A DNA stretch of 64,000 nucleotides, taken from contig PLUM01000014.1 of the NCBI GenBank assembly GCA_003165465.1, forward strand, positions 1,999 through 65,998, in the 5' to 3' direction. This document shows, piece by piece, positions 16,815 through 24,988 of this stretch (position 1 is the stretch's first letter; the number at the start of each line of letters is the position of its first letter). The translations under genes were made by a program, and so were the position numbers. The notes under the pieces are model-generated. The model worked only from the letters and a program-made list of their open reading frames with translations, did not search any database and had not been told where the DNA came from. The stretch comes from Acidobacteriota bacterium (GTDB lineage: Bacteria; Acidobacteriota; Terriglobia; Acidiferrales; UBA7541).

Positions 16815-17969
16815 TTGCGACCATCACAGATTTCATGCCTTTGGAAACAACCCGAAGTTACAGGGAACTATCGCACGGCTGTTTCCCTTCACAGCCATAC
16901 GAATCAATCCAAGGAAAGCCTGCTCTTTATCCCGGCATTTGCCGAGAAGCGGCCCCTGATGCGCTGGGCGCTGAAAGAACTGTGCAAGAAATCGGCCCGG
17001 CCCGTCGATTTCTCCACGGCCTACTGGACGCCGCCCCTGCCGCCCAAACTGGCTTTCCAGCTGGAAACCAACCAGATTGAATTTGACCTTGAATTGATGA
17101 GCATCGTATCGCTGACCGATCACGACAGCATTCAAGCGCCCACCCTTTTGAAGCAGATGTCGGACACTTTGCAGGTTCCCTTTGCCGTGGAGTGGAGCGT
17201 CCCGTTTGAAGGCGCCGTGTTTCATCTGGGCATTCACAACCTGCCCGAGAGCCGGGCGCATGCAATGATGGACGAGTTTGCCGCCTACACGCGCAACCCG
17301 TCCTCTCCACGCCTGATGGAACTCCTGGCCGGGCTGCACGAAATGCCGGATGTATTGATCGTCTTCAACCATCCTCATTGGGACCAGTATTGCCTGGGAA
17401 AAGCGATTTTCCGGCACGTTCTCGACCGTTTTTTGCATGCCCACGTCCAATTCTTCCATGCCTTCGAGTTCAACGGGATGCGCGGCTGGAGCGAAAACCA
17501 GGGCGTCATCGAGCTGGCCGCCACCTGGCAGCGCCCTCTGATCTCGGGCGGAGATCGTCACGGATGCGAGCCCTGCGCCACGCTGAACCTGACGCGCGCC
17601 ACCAGTTTCCCGGAATTCATCAACGAAATCAGGGTCGATCAACAGAGCCATGTCGTCCTCATGCCGCAGTATGCCGAGCCGCTCGGCATCCGCTTCCTGC
17701 AGACCGTGATTGACACGATTCGCGATTATCCCGAACATCCGGTGGGAGCGCGCCGGTGGGACGAGCGCGTATTTCACGTGGATTGTCACACTGGCCTCGA
17801 TCGTCCATTGTCCGCGCTGTGGAAAGCTCCTCCGTCGTACGTGGGGCGAATTTTTTCCATTATTCGCATGGTGGAAAACGCCTCGGTGAGAAACGCTCTG
17901 GCGTTCACATTCGGCGGAAAGACGGACTTGCATCATGCCCCGGAGGTTCCGGACGAGGTCGTTGCGTGA
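16815..17969 (+). CDS. PHP-like metal-dependent phosphoesterase
   Basis: About 384 residues if started at the TTG at 16815. PHP-type metal-site motifs are visible: SLHSHTNQSKE near residue 25, SLTDHDSI near 98, FNHPHWDQ near 186 and SGGDRHGCEP near 243. These supply the His and Asp residues that bind two or three metals. The gene overlaps the next one by GTGA (17966-17969), so the phosphoesterase and glycosyltransferase are coupled; a role in removing phosphate from a glycosylated product or precursor is inferred. The start is doubtful: no ATG precedes HSHT in frame, and the ATG at 16835 (MPLETTRSYRE) is in another frame that would join only through a frameshift just before the HSHT motif. 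Confidence 0.78.
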   Translation: MRPSQISCLWKQPEVTGNYRTAVSLHSHTNQSKESLLFIPAFAEKRPLMRWALKELCKKSARPVDFSTAYWTPPLPPKLAFQLETNQIEFDLELMSIVSLTDHDSIQAPTLLKQMSDTLQVPFAVEWSVPFEGAVFHLGIHNLPESRAHAMMDEFAAYTRNPSSPRLMELLAGLHEMPDVLIVFNHPHWDQYCLGKAIFRHVLDRFLHAHVQFFHAFEFNGMRGWSENQGVIELAATWQRPLISGGDRHGCEPCATLNLTRATSFPEFINEIRVDQQSHVVLMPQYAEPLGIRFLQTVIDTIRDYPEHPVGARRWDERVFHVDCHTGLDRPLSALWKAPPSYVGRIFSIIRMVENASVRNALAFTFGGKTDLHHAPEVPDEVVA

Positions 17970-19192
17970 CGGTTGAAGCACTCCGCGTGGCCCTGTTTCC
18001 GGACACGTTCCTCGAAATCGATGGCGTGGCGAATACGAGCCGGCACTTTGCGGAATTTGCAAAGGAACATGGTTTCTCTTTCCTTCTGGTTCACGCGGGA
18101 CCTTGCGATGAAATTGCGGTCGATGGATCGCTGACCAGGGTGCAGCTCCGGCGCGGCCGGGTCAAGTTCCCGGTCGATGGCCACCACGAGTTCGATCTGC
18201 TCTTCCTGCGGCACTACAAGCGCGTCATGGCCATCCTGCGCGAATTCCGTCCGGATGTGATTCACATTACGGGTCCGAGCGACGTAGGAATCCTGGGCGC
18301 TCTCTGCGCTCACAAACTTGGCGTTACACTCGCGGCCTCCTGGCAAACCAACATTCATGAATTTGCCGGCAGGCGCGTATCCAAGCTTCTGTCCTCCTGG
18401 CCGAATAGCGTTTCCAACAAATTGGCCGCCTCCGCCGAGTCCGGCAGCTTCCTGGTCACGGCTCGCTTTTACAAAATTCCCCGGCTCCTGTTCGCTCCAA
18501 ATCACGAACTGGTCGAGTTGCTGGCAAAAACCACGGGAAAGCCCTGCTTCCTGATGTCGCATAGCGTGAATATCGAGACGTTCAACCCCGCATTTCGCGA
18601 GCGGTCCGGCGGTCCTTTCCGCATCGGCTACGTGGGGCGGCTCACTGCGGAGAAGAACGTACGGTTCCTTGCGAAGCTCGAAAGGGATTTGCTCGCGGCC
18701 GGCAATCGCGATTTTTGTATTGCCATCATCGGCGAAGGCTCCGAGGAGAAATGGCTGCGCGAAAACATGCAACACGCGGAATTCGCCGGCTGGCTTACGG
18801 GCGAGAATCTCTCCCGCGCGTTTGCCAATATGGACGCGTTCGTATTCCCGTCGGAAACGGACACGTTTGGCCTGGTGGTTCTCGAAGCGCTGGCTTCCGG
18901 CGTTCCGGCGGTCGTGTCGCCGCGTGGCGGCCCGAAATACACCATCGAGCACGGCAAGTCCGGCTACGTCGCAAAAGATTTCGATGAATTCGCCCCGTTG
19001 ATGGCGACCTTGATGACGCAACCGCTGTTGCACGATTCGATGCGTCTGGCGGCGCGCGAGCGAGCTTTTTCCATCGGTTCATGGGATAATATCTTCGCGG
19101 GAATGTACAAGGCCTACGGGCGTTACGTGCCACCCGCAATCCAGGCAAAAAACATTAGTCTTGACGACTCGAAAACGATTTTGAATGCCTGA
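17966..19192 (+). CDS. Glycosyltransferase family 4
   Basis: A 408-residue GT-B enzyme. I choose the GTG at 17966, which overlaps the upstream stop (GTGA) and opens directly on the first Rossmann strand (VTVEALRVALFPDTFLEIDG). The N-domain has FRPDVIHITGPSDVGILGAL. The C-domain has the GT4 core: FRIGYVGRLTAEKNVRFLA (about 280-298), IIGEGSEEKWL, FAGWLTGENLSRAFANMD and the nucleotide-sugar segment FPSETDTFGLVVLEALASGV (about 363-382, with the E-x7-E pair). A transmembrane segment is not evident. With the PHP partner it resembles glycolipid (for example mannosyl- or glucosyl-lipid) synthesis pairs, but the acceptor is not known. Confidence 0.9.
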   Translation: MTVEALRVALFPDTFLEIDGVANTSRHFAEFAKEHGFSFLLVHAGPCDEIAVDGSLTRVQLRRGRVKFPVDGHHEFDLLFLRHYKRVMAILREFRPDVIHITGPSDVGILGALCAHKLGVTLAASWQTNIHEFAGRRVSKLLSSWPNSVSNKLAASAESGSFLVTARFYKIPRLLFAPNHELVELLAKTTGKPCFLMSHSVNIETFNPAFRERSGGPFRIGYVGRLTAEKNVRFLAKLERDLLAAGNRDFCIAIIGEGSEEKWLRENMQHAEFAGWLTGENLSRAFANMDAFVFPSETDTFGLVVLEALASGVPAVVSPRGGPKYTIEHGKSGYVAKDFDEFAPLMATLMTQPLLHDSMRLAARERAFSIGSWDNIFAGMYKAYGRYVPPAIQAKNISLDDSKTILNA

Positions 19193-19244
19193 TTTAGAGC
19201 GCAACTCGCGGCTTTTCGAAGCAGCCCGGAGACCCTGCATTTTT

Positions 19245-20045
19245 ATGTTCACAACTAAACGTTATTCCCGATTACTGCTTTTGCTTCCATTGGCCCTCCT
19301 GTGGCCCACGGGAGGGCGCGCGCAATCCACCGTTCCGCAAGAGATGATCGAGCCGCGAATGAACGTCACGCAAGTCGCGAACAAGATGATCGAGAAGAAC
19401 GCCGCACGAGCCGAGGCTCTGCAGAGCTTTCAAGGCCGGCGTACCTATCGGCTAGACTACACGGGCTTCCCCACTTCCCTCCATGCCGAGATGGTTGTGG
19501 ACATGACGTACGATGCCCCCAACACGAAAAAATTCAAGATTATTTCCCAGAGCGGTCCCGATTGGCTGGTCGATCGCGTCCTGAAGAAGCTGATCGAGGT
19601 CGAGGCGGACGCGCAAACGGAAGAAAATCGCGAGCGCGTGGCGCTGAATACCACCAATTACGAATTCACCGCGTTCGAGAATCAGAATTCGCCGGATGGC
19701 TGTTCCTATATGCTCAGCGTGGAACCCAAGACCCCGAACAAACTTCTGTACCGCGGACGGATCTGGCTGGATAGCAAGGATTTTGCCGTGTGCCGCATCG
19801 AGGCGGAGCCCTCCAAAAATCCGTCCTTCTGGATTAAGAAAACCGACATTCACCATTCCTATATGAAGGTGGGAGACTTCTGGCTCCCCGCGGAAAATCA
19901 GTCCACTTCCCTGGTGCGCGGAGGCGGGCACGCAGTCCTGACCATCAAATACCAGAATTATGAAATCCTCGCGGCGCGCGCAGTGAAGGGAACCGATGTT
20001 GGACCTTCGGCAAGTTCCAATGCGTTGCCCAATCGCTCGGAATAA
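19245..20045 (+). CDS. Secreted LolA-like outer-membrane-lipoprotein-sorting protein
   Basis: A 266-residue exported protein. The ATG at 19245 (MFTTKRYSR) is followed by a classic signal peptide (LLLLLPLALLWPTGGRAQS); an ATG at 19185 in the same frame overlaps the GT stop and would add 20 residues with charged character. The mature part has the LolA/LppX-like pattern: VANKMIEKNAARAEALQSFQ (helix), then long strands RTYRLDYTGFPTSLHAEMVV, TKKFKIISQSGPDWLVDRVL, LLYRGRIWLDSKDFAVCRIE, and a C-terminal VLTIKYQNYEI. It probably binds a lipid or hydrophobic ligand in the periplasm. It follows the GT4 gene closely and may share its transcript. Confidence 0.8.
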   Translation: MFTTKRYSRLLLLLPLALLWPTGGRAQSTVPQEMIEPRMNVTQVANKMIEKNAARAEALQSFQGRRTYRLDYTGFPTSLHAEMVVDMTYDAPNTKKFKIISQSGPDWLVDRVLKKLIEVEADAQTEENRERVALNTTNYEFTAFENQNSPDGCSYMLSVEPKTPNKLLYRGRIWLDSKDFAVCRIEAEPSKNPSFWIKKTDIHHSYMKVGDFWLPAENQSTSLVRGGGHAVLTIKYQNYEILAARAVKGTDVGPSASSNALPNRSE

Positions 20046-20393
20046 CCGGCATTTCTTACAACAAGAAGTTCACAATCGCTGCGTGGAACCGACGCTTTTC
20101 AGTAGCGCGAGCTTCAGCCTGCGGGGTTTGGTGCTCGCCCGGACTAACCTCGCAGGCTGATGCCCGCGCTACTCAACCCCATAACCGCAATGCGCCACAA
20201 TAAACCGACCTTCGAAAACGAGTGATTCCATCGCTTGTGAAAAATGCGGATTACCAGAATTCGCTATTTTCCTGTTCGCGATTACATACCTCACGCAAAG
20301 GAGGTGGTATAGTGCCTTTCCACGAGCAGAAAGTATCCACTCAGTTATCCTGCGCCAGTACAAACCAAATTCCGCGTCCGGTTAAAGAGAGAT
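20046..20393. other. Intergenic region holding REP copy 6, no gene seen
   Basis: A 348-base gap between the LolA-like gene and the AT-rich membrane gene. It contains the REP pair at 20102-20177 and a short run with AAAGGAGGTGG (about 20296-20306), which resembles a strong ribosome-binding site but leads only to a GTG/TTG frame without family features. Confidence 0.55.
20102..20177. repeat. REP pair, copy 6
   Basis: Left arm AGTAGCGCGAGCTTCAGCCT followed by GCGGGG; right arm CGCAGGCTGATGCCCGCGCT followed by ACTC. The arms are imperfect inverted copies around a spacer that itself lacks the TTCTTTTGA box seen in other copies. Confidence 0.78.
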
Positions 20394-21125
20394 ATGTCGC
20401 GCGATTATTACTATACGATATTCCGCAGTTCTTTTATGCGCGGCCCGTTCAAGACTATTTCTGGACAGGGAACTATTCCAATAATTATAGGTGCGGCAAC
20501 AGCCGCTACGGGGCACTCACAAATGTTAGTGCGTAGCGCGGCCGTCATTATATGTGCAATTTGGTTGTCATTGGACGTGGGGATTTGGATTTCTGATACG
20601 AACTGGTCTAAGTTTTGGAGAGGAATAACATTCTGCGCTTCCGCATCTTTCCTTTGTTGCTCGGCAATGGGAATAATGTTTTTGTTTTTATCTTCAACGT
20701 TGGAAGATCAGCGAGCGGATACGTCGAACCATTTAACCGTCCAGATTTATCCGGAACTAGAAGTTATGAATACGGTTTTTTCAATGACAAATGGTGGCAG
20801 CGAAACAATCGGCTCTCATCAACTACTTTGTCGCATAATCACGCTGGTATTTAAGAATAATTCTGGCATTTCAGAAATGATCAGTAAGATTCTAGAGTCA
20901 AATTCTGAAATGAACCCTGGAGATTCGCAGTCTGACGCATGTTTGTCTAATTTCAAATCATTTCCAATTGTGTGTGCGGATATTGTTGTTACTTTGTCCT
21001 ATCAATTAGTCAATCAGGTCGGGATACCACAGGAAAAAGATCTAAGATTCGTAGGATATGGCGATTCTTTTCGTTGGATACCGGAACCTACAAGTTCGCG
21101 GGGAACTTACTGCAAGGTGCTCTGA
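20394..21125 (+). CDS. AT-rich orphan membrane protein
   Basis: A 243-residue protein that I do not recognise. The ATG at 20394 has AGAGAG just upstream. Two membrane segments are visible in the N-terminal half: SAAVIICAIWLSLDVGIWI (about 48-66) and ITFCASASFLCCSAMGIMFL (about 78-97). The rest is a likely extracytoplasmic domain (LTVQIYPELEVMNTVFSMTN; IITLVFKNNSGISEMI) with cysteines near residues 184, 193 and 241. Base composition is clearly richer in A and T than its neighbours, with A/T-ending codons, which suggests recent acquisition. No partner gene is next to it. Confidence 0.55.
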   Translation: MSRDYYYTIFRSSFMRGPFKTISGQGTIPIIIGAATAATGHSQMLVRSAAVIICAIWLSLDVGIWISDTNWSKFWRGITFCASASFLCCSAMGIMFLFLSSTLEDQRADTSNHLTVQIYPELEVMNTVFSMTNGGSETIGSHQLLCRIITLVFKNNSGISEMISKILESNSEMNPGDSQSDACLSNFKSFPIVCADIVVTLSYQLVNQVGIPQEKDLRFVGYGDSFRWIPEPTSSRGTYCKVL

Positions 21126-21158
21126 CGTTTTGTGTCACGTATATAATCACGTTCCTGT

Positions 21159-22031
21159 TTATTGAGAAATGTCGGCCACGCGAATCGTGGTCTGGTAGCT
21201 GTACGCTTCGAGCCACGCGCCGTTGCGCTTGAACCAGACGCGTGTGACATGCAGCGGCAAGCCCTTCTCCGGCTGCTGGCGTGAAATCATCACCATCGTT
21301 TCCCCGAACGCAAACATGCGCGCCGACACCAGCGGAAACGGCGCGATACCCGCCACCTTCCGATTATCAAGGCCCGCCATGCGCGTCGCTTTGTCCAGAG
21401 GCCGGTCGCTGTTCGACGTGACCGCAAAAAATTCATCGGCAATGTGCGAGGCCCACGCCGCGGAGTCGTGCGCCGTCACCGCGCGTTCCACCGCCTGATA
21501 CGCGCCAATCACTTCGCGCTCGTCCGCGTTCCGCGGCTGAAACGGCACCGTCTTGCACGGGTTCTCGCAATTCGCCGATCCCGGCTCGGACGAAGCGGAA
21601 GCACCAATCGAGACAGCTTGATAAATCAGCAACCGCCAGGCATCCCTGCGCTTCACCCAGATGCCCAGCGCGTACACTTTTCCGACGTTCTCCTGAATCA
21701 ACCCGATCTCGCCGTGGACATGAGCCTCGATCGTCTCGGAAACGCTTCCGTTGCCGGCGTCTATTGGTAGCCCCTTTCCCAAACTCAGGGCTTGCACGAT
21801 TTCCGATTTGTTTTGAGTTTTTCCGGAGGAATCCGTCCACGTGAAATTCGGGTCGAGAAGTTTTTCATTGAGAGCGGCGCGACCGGTTCCCGATCCGAAT
21901 GCGGCCCGGTCCGCCTGAAGCAGCGATGGTTGAGCGTCAGCATCTATGGCGGATTGCTTCGCGGCGGCAGCCGCCACGACGCCAACGCAAAGCATGCCAA
22001 TCGCAAGCGCAACCGCGAGCGAGTATTTCAT
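21159..22031 (-). CDS. Secreted protein with two SnoaL/DUF4440-like domains
   Basis: A 290-residue exported protein. The start is the ATG at 22031 (MKYSLAVALAIG), with GGAGGTG 6 bases upstream; in-frame codons further up are read through a REP pair and are not coding. The signal peptide ends near the AAAAA run at residue 25. Two NTF2-like units follow: one from about 30 to 145 (LLDPNFTWTDSSGKTQNKSE ... VYALGIWVKRRDAWRLLIYQ) and one from about 170 to 285 (VIGAYQAVERAVTAHDSAAW ... VTRVWFKRNGAWLEAYSYQT). Internal duplication of this fold in one chain is notable. Ligand unknown. Confidence 0.78.
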   Translation of the reverse strand: MKYSLAVALAIGMLCVGVVAAAAAKQSAIDADAQPSLLQADRAAFGSGTGRAALNEKLLDPNFTWTDSSGKTQNKSEIVQALSLGKGLPIDAGNGSVSETIEAHVHGEIGLIQENVGKVYALGIWVKRRDAWRLLIYQAVSIGASASSEPGSANCENPCKTVPFQPRNADEREVIGAYQAVERAVTAHDSAAWASHIADEFFAVTSNSDRPLDKATRMAGLDNRKVAGIAPFPLVSARMFAFGETMVMISRQQPEKGLPLHVTRVWFKRNGAWLEAYSYQTTIRVADISQ

Positions 22032-22097
22032 GGACACCTCCGAACGTACAGTTTCACGAATGAAGATTCTAGCGTGATCGCCAAACCTCAATCCAGT

Positions 22098-22183
22098 CCA
22101 AGTGGCACAGGCTTCAGCCTGTGTTCTTTTGACTTTAGCTCGCGCAAAATTCAAAACCGCACAGGCTGAAGCCTGTGCCACGG
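22098..22183. repeat. REP pair, copy 7
   Basis: Left arm AGTGGCACAGGCTTCAGCCT, TTCTTTTGA box, spacer with GCGCAAAATTCAAAA, right arm CACAGGCTGAAGCCTGTGCC. Both arms are intact. It lies in the divergent gap between the two-domain DUF4440 gene and the MFS gene. Confidence 0.88.
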
Positions 22184-22240
22184 CTTGCCCCAACTCTTGC
22201 GGCAAGCGCCGCGAATTGCCCGTGATAAACTGCTCAGGCC

Positions 22241-23548
22241 TTGGACACCTCTCCCACATTGCATACGGACGTGGCGGCGCGCACGTTGCGCCACGTCAAC
22301 CGCCGCCTGATGCCGTACCTTGTCCTGCTCTACGTCGTGGCGTATCTCGACCGCGTGAACGTGGGGTCCGCCGGACTGCAGATGACGCGCGAGCTGGGCT
22401 TCTCGAACCGCGTCTTCGGCCTGGGCGGCGGCATTTTTTATCTTGGCTACATGCTGCTGGAAATTCCCGGAGGCGTGCTGGCCGAGGTCTGGAGCGCGCG
22501 CAAGTGGATTGCGCGAATCCTGCTGACCTGGGGTTTTCTGGCCTCCGCCACCGGACTGATTCATTCCACCGCGCAATTCTACTGGCTCCGTTTTTTTCTG
22601 GGGCTGGCCGAGGCCGGATTCCTCCCCGCGATTCTCGTCTACATCAGCCACTGGTACCGCCCGGCGGATCGCGGCAAGGCCATTGCGATTTTCATGGCCT
22701 CCAATCCCGCGGCGCAGGTGATTGGCGGGCCGCTGTCGGCCATCTTCCTGAAGGTTCACTGGCTCGGCTACAACGGCTGGCGCTGGCTTTTGCTGATCGA
22801 AGGAATTCCGGCCATCGTTTTGGGATTCATGACGCTGTCTTATCTCACCGAGCGTCCGGAAGAGGCGCGCTGGCTGCGCGAGGACGAGCGCGGGTGGCTC
22901 GTGGGCGAGCTGGAACGCGAGCGCGAAGCCCGCGCCTCGCACGCACCGGCCTGGCACGCTCTCGGCAATCCGCGCGTGCTGCTCTTGAGTGTCACGCTCT
23001 TTTTGGGGCTCACGGCCACGTACGGAGTGAGCCTCTGGATGCCGAAAATCGTCGAAAAACTTTCGTCGTTCGGCGTCTCCACTGTGAGCCTGATCGCGGC
23101 CATTCCCTACCTCGTAGCGCTGCCCGTGATGTGGCTCGCGGGCTGGAGTTCCGACCGCACCGGCGAGCGCCGCTGGCACGCTGCCATTCCGCGCATCGTT
23201 GCAGGAGTGGCACTGGCGGCATGCATCTATTCCTCAAACCATGTTTGGATCAGCGTGCTGGCCCTGTCCGTGGCCGCAGCCGGTTTTTACAGCTCGCACG
23301 CCGGTTTCTGGCCCATTCCCAATATGATCCTCGGCCGCGCCGCCGCCGCAACCAGCATCGGCCTGATCAACACCTTCGGCAGCCTGGGCGGATTTGTCGG
23401 CCCCTACGTCATCGGATATTTGCGGGATAAAACGGGAGGCTTTGGCGCGAGCTTGCTGTTTCTTTCCCTGTGTTCGGTCGCATCAGGTTTGCTGGTCCTG
23501 TGCGTGCAGCTCAAACCAACGAACATCCAAACCGGACCGGATGCCTAA
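22241..23548 (+). CDS. MFS transporter, anion:cation symporter-like
   Basis: A 435-residue integral membrane protein with twelve hydrophobic segments. The loop between TM2 and TM3 and the first helices fit the ACS family (tartrate, 4-hydroxyphenylacetate and phthalate transporters): LLYVVAYLDRVNVGSAGLQM, GLGGGIFYLGYMLLEIPGGV, RFFLGLAEAGFLPAILVYIS and HWYRPADRGKAIAIFMASNP. It likely imports an organic acid with protons. The start is a TTG at 22241 (MDTSPTLHTDVAARTLRHVN); an internal start cannot be excluded. A short repeat (ATCACCAGTCACCGGTCACC) follows at about 23590-23626, before the tRNA. Confidence 0.88.
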   Translation: MDTSPTLHTDVAARTLRHVNRRLMPYLVLLYVVAYLDRVNVGSAGLQMTRELGFSNRVFGLGGGIFYLGYMLLEIPGGVLAEVWSARKWIARILLTWGFLASATGLIHSTAQFYWLRFFLGLAEAGFLPAILVYISHWYRPADRGKAIAIFMASNPAAQVIGGPLSAIFLKVHWLGYNGWRWLLLIEGIPAIVLGFMTLSYLTERPEEARWLREDERGWLVGELEREREARASHAPAWHALGNPRVLLLSVTLFLGLTATYGVSLWMPKIVEKLSSFGVSTVSLIAAIPYLVALPVMWLAGWSSDRTGERRWHAAIPRIVAGVALAACIYSSNHVWISVLALSVAAAGFYSSHAGFWPIPNMILGRAAAATSIGLINTFGSLGGFVGPYVIGYLRDKTGGFGASLLFLSLCSVASGLLVLCVQLKPTNIQTGPDA

Positions 23549-23631
23549 GCCTTCCCTGAATTTACTGTGGGATGAAGCAGACCTGCCCGAATCACCAGTC
23601 ACCGGTCACCAATCACCAGTCACTGGAATTT

Positions 23632-23718
23632 TGGTGCCCGAAAGAGGACTCGAACCTCCACTCCCTTGCGAGAACTAGCTCCTGAAGCTAGCGCGTCTGC
23701 CAATTCCGCCATTCGGGC
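23632..23718 (-). tRNA. tRNA-Leu (anticodon CAG)
   Basis: An 87-base class II tRNA with encoded CCA. The acceptor stem pairs GCCCGAA (23718-23712) with TTCGGGC, followed by A and CCA. The anticodon arm is CTAGC-TTCAGGA-GCTAG, giving CAG. The T arm is GGAGG-TTCGAGT-CCTCT, with the GTTCGA box. A long variable arm (TTCTCGCAAGGGAG region) and the D arm GGC...GCAGAC fit leucine. It stands alone, 84 bases after the MFS gene on the opposite strand. Confidence 0.97.
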
Positions 23719-23894
23719 ACATCACCTAGTGTTGCGAGGTGAATTGATTGTGCCCGCGCATGGCAGCGTTTGTCAACGCATCCCGCTCGATGTTCTGCCC
23801 GTTATTGGCTAATTAGCCCCATGTTCCATGGACAAGATGGATTTTTAGTACCGGCGGAGATTAGAATCTGCTTATTCGGAGTATAGTTCCAACC

Positions 23895-24236
23895 ATGTCA
23901 ACAGCGTGCAGCGAAAACGGTTGCAAAGGAAGAGTGCCAGCCCCGCTCGAAAGGGTTTGCCTGTGCATGCTCCACTTCACGTTGAAGCTGGAGAACGATT
24001 GCGCGCAAATGCGCCGCGAAACCGTTTACGGTAAAACTCCTCCTGCGCGCCAGGCTGAAATCATTCATTTCATCGCCGAGCACGGAGAAATGCTGGCGAG
24101 GGCTTCGACCAGCGGTCTTCATCTCGCCGACGAAATGAAGGCGCGCCTCCTGAACTCATTCCTCACCCTGATGAACCTGCGCGAAAATCTGGACCGCGCC
24201 GCCCTGCGCCACCCCATCGGCCGCACCAACGGATAA
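23895..24236 (+). CDS. Small conserved-looking protein of unknown function
   Basis: A 113-residue cytoplasmic protein I do not recognise. The N-terminus has three to four cysteines (MSTACSENGCKGRV, then VCLCML), and the remainder is helical with basic ends (HFIAEHGEMLARASTSGLHL; LNSFLTLMNLRENLDRAALR). The pattern of CxxxxC and CxC could bind a metal, but the spacing is not a known motif. It is 14 bases upstream of the hemerythrin gene on the same strand, so the pair is probably an operon. Confidence 0.6.
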   Translation: MSTACSENGCKGRVPAPLERVCLCMLHFTLKLENDCAQMRRETVYGKTPPARQAEIIHFIAEHGEMLARASTSGLHLADEMKARLLNSFLTLMNLRENLDRAALRHPIGRTNG

Positions 24237-24250
24237 GAGCCCGCCGAACT

Positions 24251-24742
24251 ATGAAACGCCATCCGAGTTTGCACCCGCTTAGCCAGCATCACCACTTCGC
24301 GTTGATCCAGGCGCTGGAGATGCGGCGCGCAACCGAGGCGCCTGCGGAGAAACGCGCGGCGGCCGTCCAGCGCCAAGCCGGGAAGTTCATCCGCTTCTGG
24401 CATAAGACGGGGATCGTGCATTTTCGCGAAGAGGAGGAAGTCCTGCTCCCGGAATATGCGCGCCACACGCGGCTCGATCTGGACACAGAAGTCATGCAAA
24501 TCCTCGCCGACCACGCGGAAATCCGCGCTGCCGTGAGCGATTTCGAGCGGCGGCTGGCGGACAATATCCCCGTCGATGCGAAAGAAATGGCCCGCATCGG
24601 AAAACTTCTTCACGATCACGTACGCCTGGAAGAGAACAAGGTTTTCCCACGCATCGAAAAGGCACTGGGCGAAGAGCGTCTGAATGCCATGGGCCGCAGA
24701 CTCACACGGCTGCACTCGAAGAACGATGTTTGCGAAATGTGA
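24251..24742 (+). CDS. Hemerythrin-like (HHE) cation-binding protein
   Basis: A 163-residue four-helix protein of the hemerythrin-like family, which binds a diiron centre for O2, NO or iron handling. The ligand pattern is present: HPLSQHHHFALIQAL (residues 8-22), HFREEEEVLLPEYAR (about 57-71, H-x3-E pairing), ILADHAEIRAAV (about 84-95) and LLHDHVRLEENKVFPRIE (about 118-135, H-x4-E). The ATG at 24251 is close to the previous stop. A role in oxidative or nitrosative stress is inferred from the family. Confidence 0.88.
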   Translation: MKRHPSLHPLSQHHHFALIQALEMRRATEAPAEKRAAAVQRQAGKFIRFWHKTGIVHFREEEEVLLPEYARHTRLDLDTEVMQILADHAEIRAAVSDFERRLADNIPVDAKEMARIGKLLHDHVRLEENKVFPRIEKALGEERLNAMGRRLTRLHSKNDVCEM

Positions 24743-24836
24743 AACGCGGCGCGAGATTTGCCTGGCGCTAGCCTGTATATCTCACGACGGGTGCAGCTTG
24801 AATTCGGGCGTCGACGAATCTGATTTGCTGCCTAGG

Positions 24837-24922
24837 GTTTGGTAGCGCCGGCGTCTCGCCGGCAGGTTTTGTACACGTGTCGCGGCACAAAAACTGCCGG
24901 CGAGACGCCGGCGCTACCAAAT
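24837..24922. repeat. Long perfect palindrome, 28-base arms
   Basis: The arms TTTGGTAGCGCCGGCGTCTC plus GCCGGCAG and their exact reverse complement flank a 30-base spacer. The structure is a different hairpin family from the REP pairs but has the same plan (two GC-rich hairpins in inverse order, each arm containing GCCGGCGTCTCGCCGGC-type symmetry). It lies between the convergent hemerythrin and flavoprotein genes and could act as a transcript end. Confidence 0.88.
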
Positions 24923-24988
24923 CTCTGTCTCCACACTCAAGCGCTTGATCGCCGGCCCAATCACTCAAATCGTGGTGAGATATCGGCT

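Noticed and set aside
23632-23718. Integration site at the tRNA-Leu gene
   Set aside because: No integrase, no repeated tRNA 3' end nearby, and flanking genes are ordinary.
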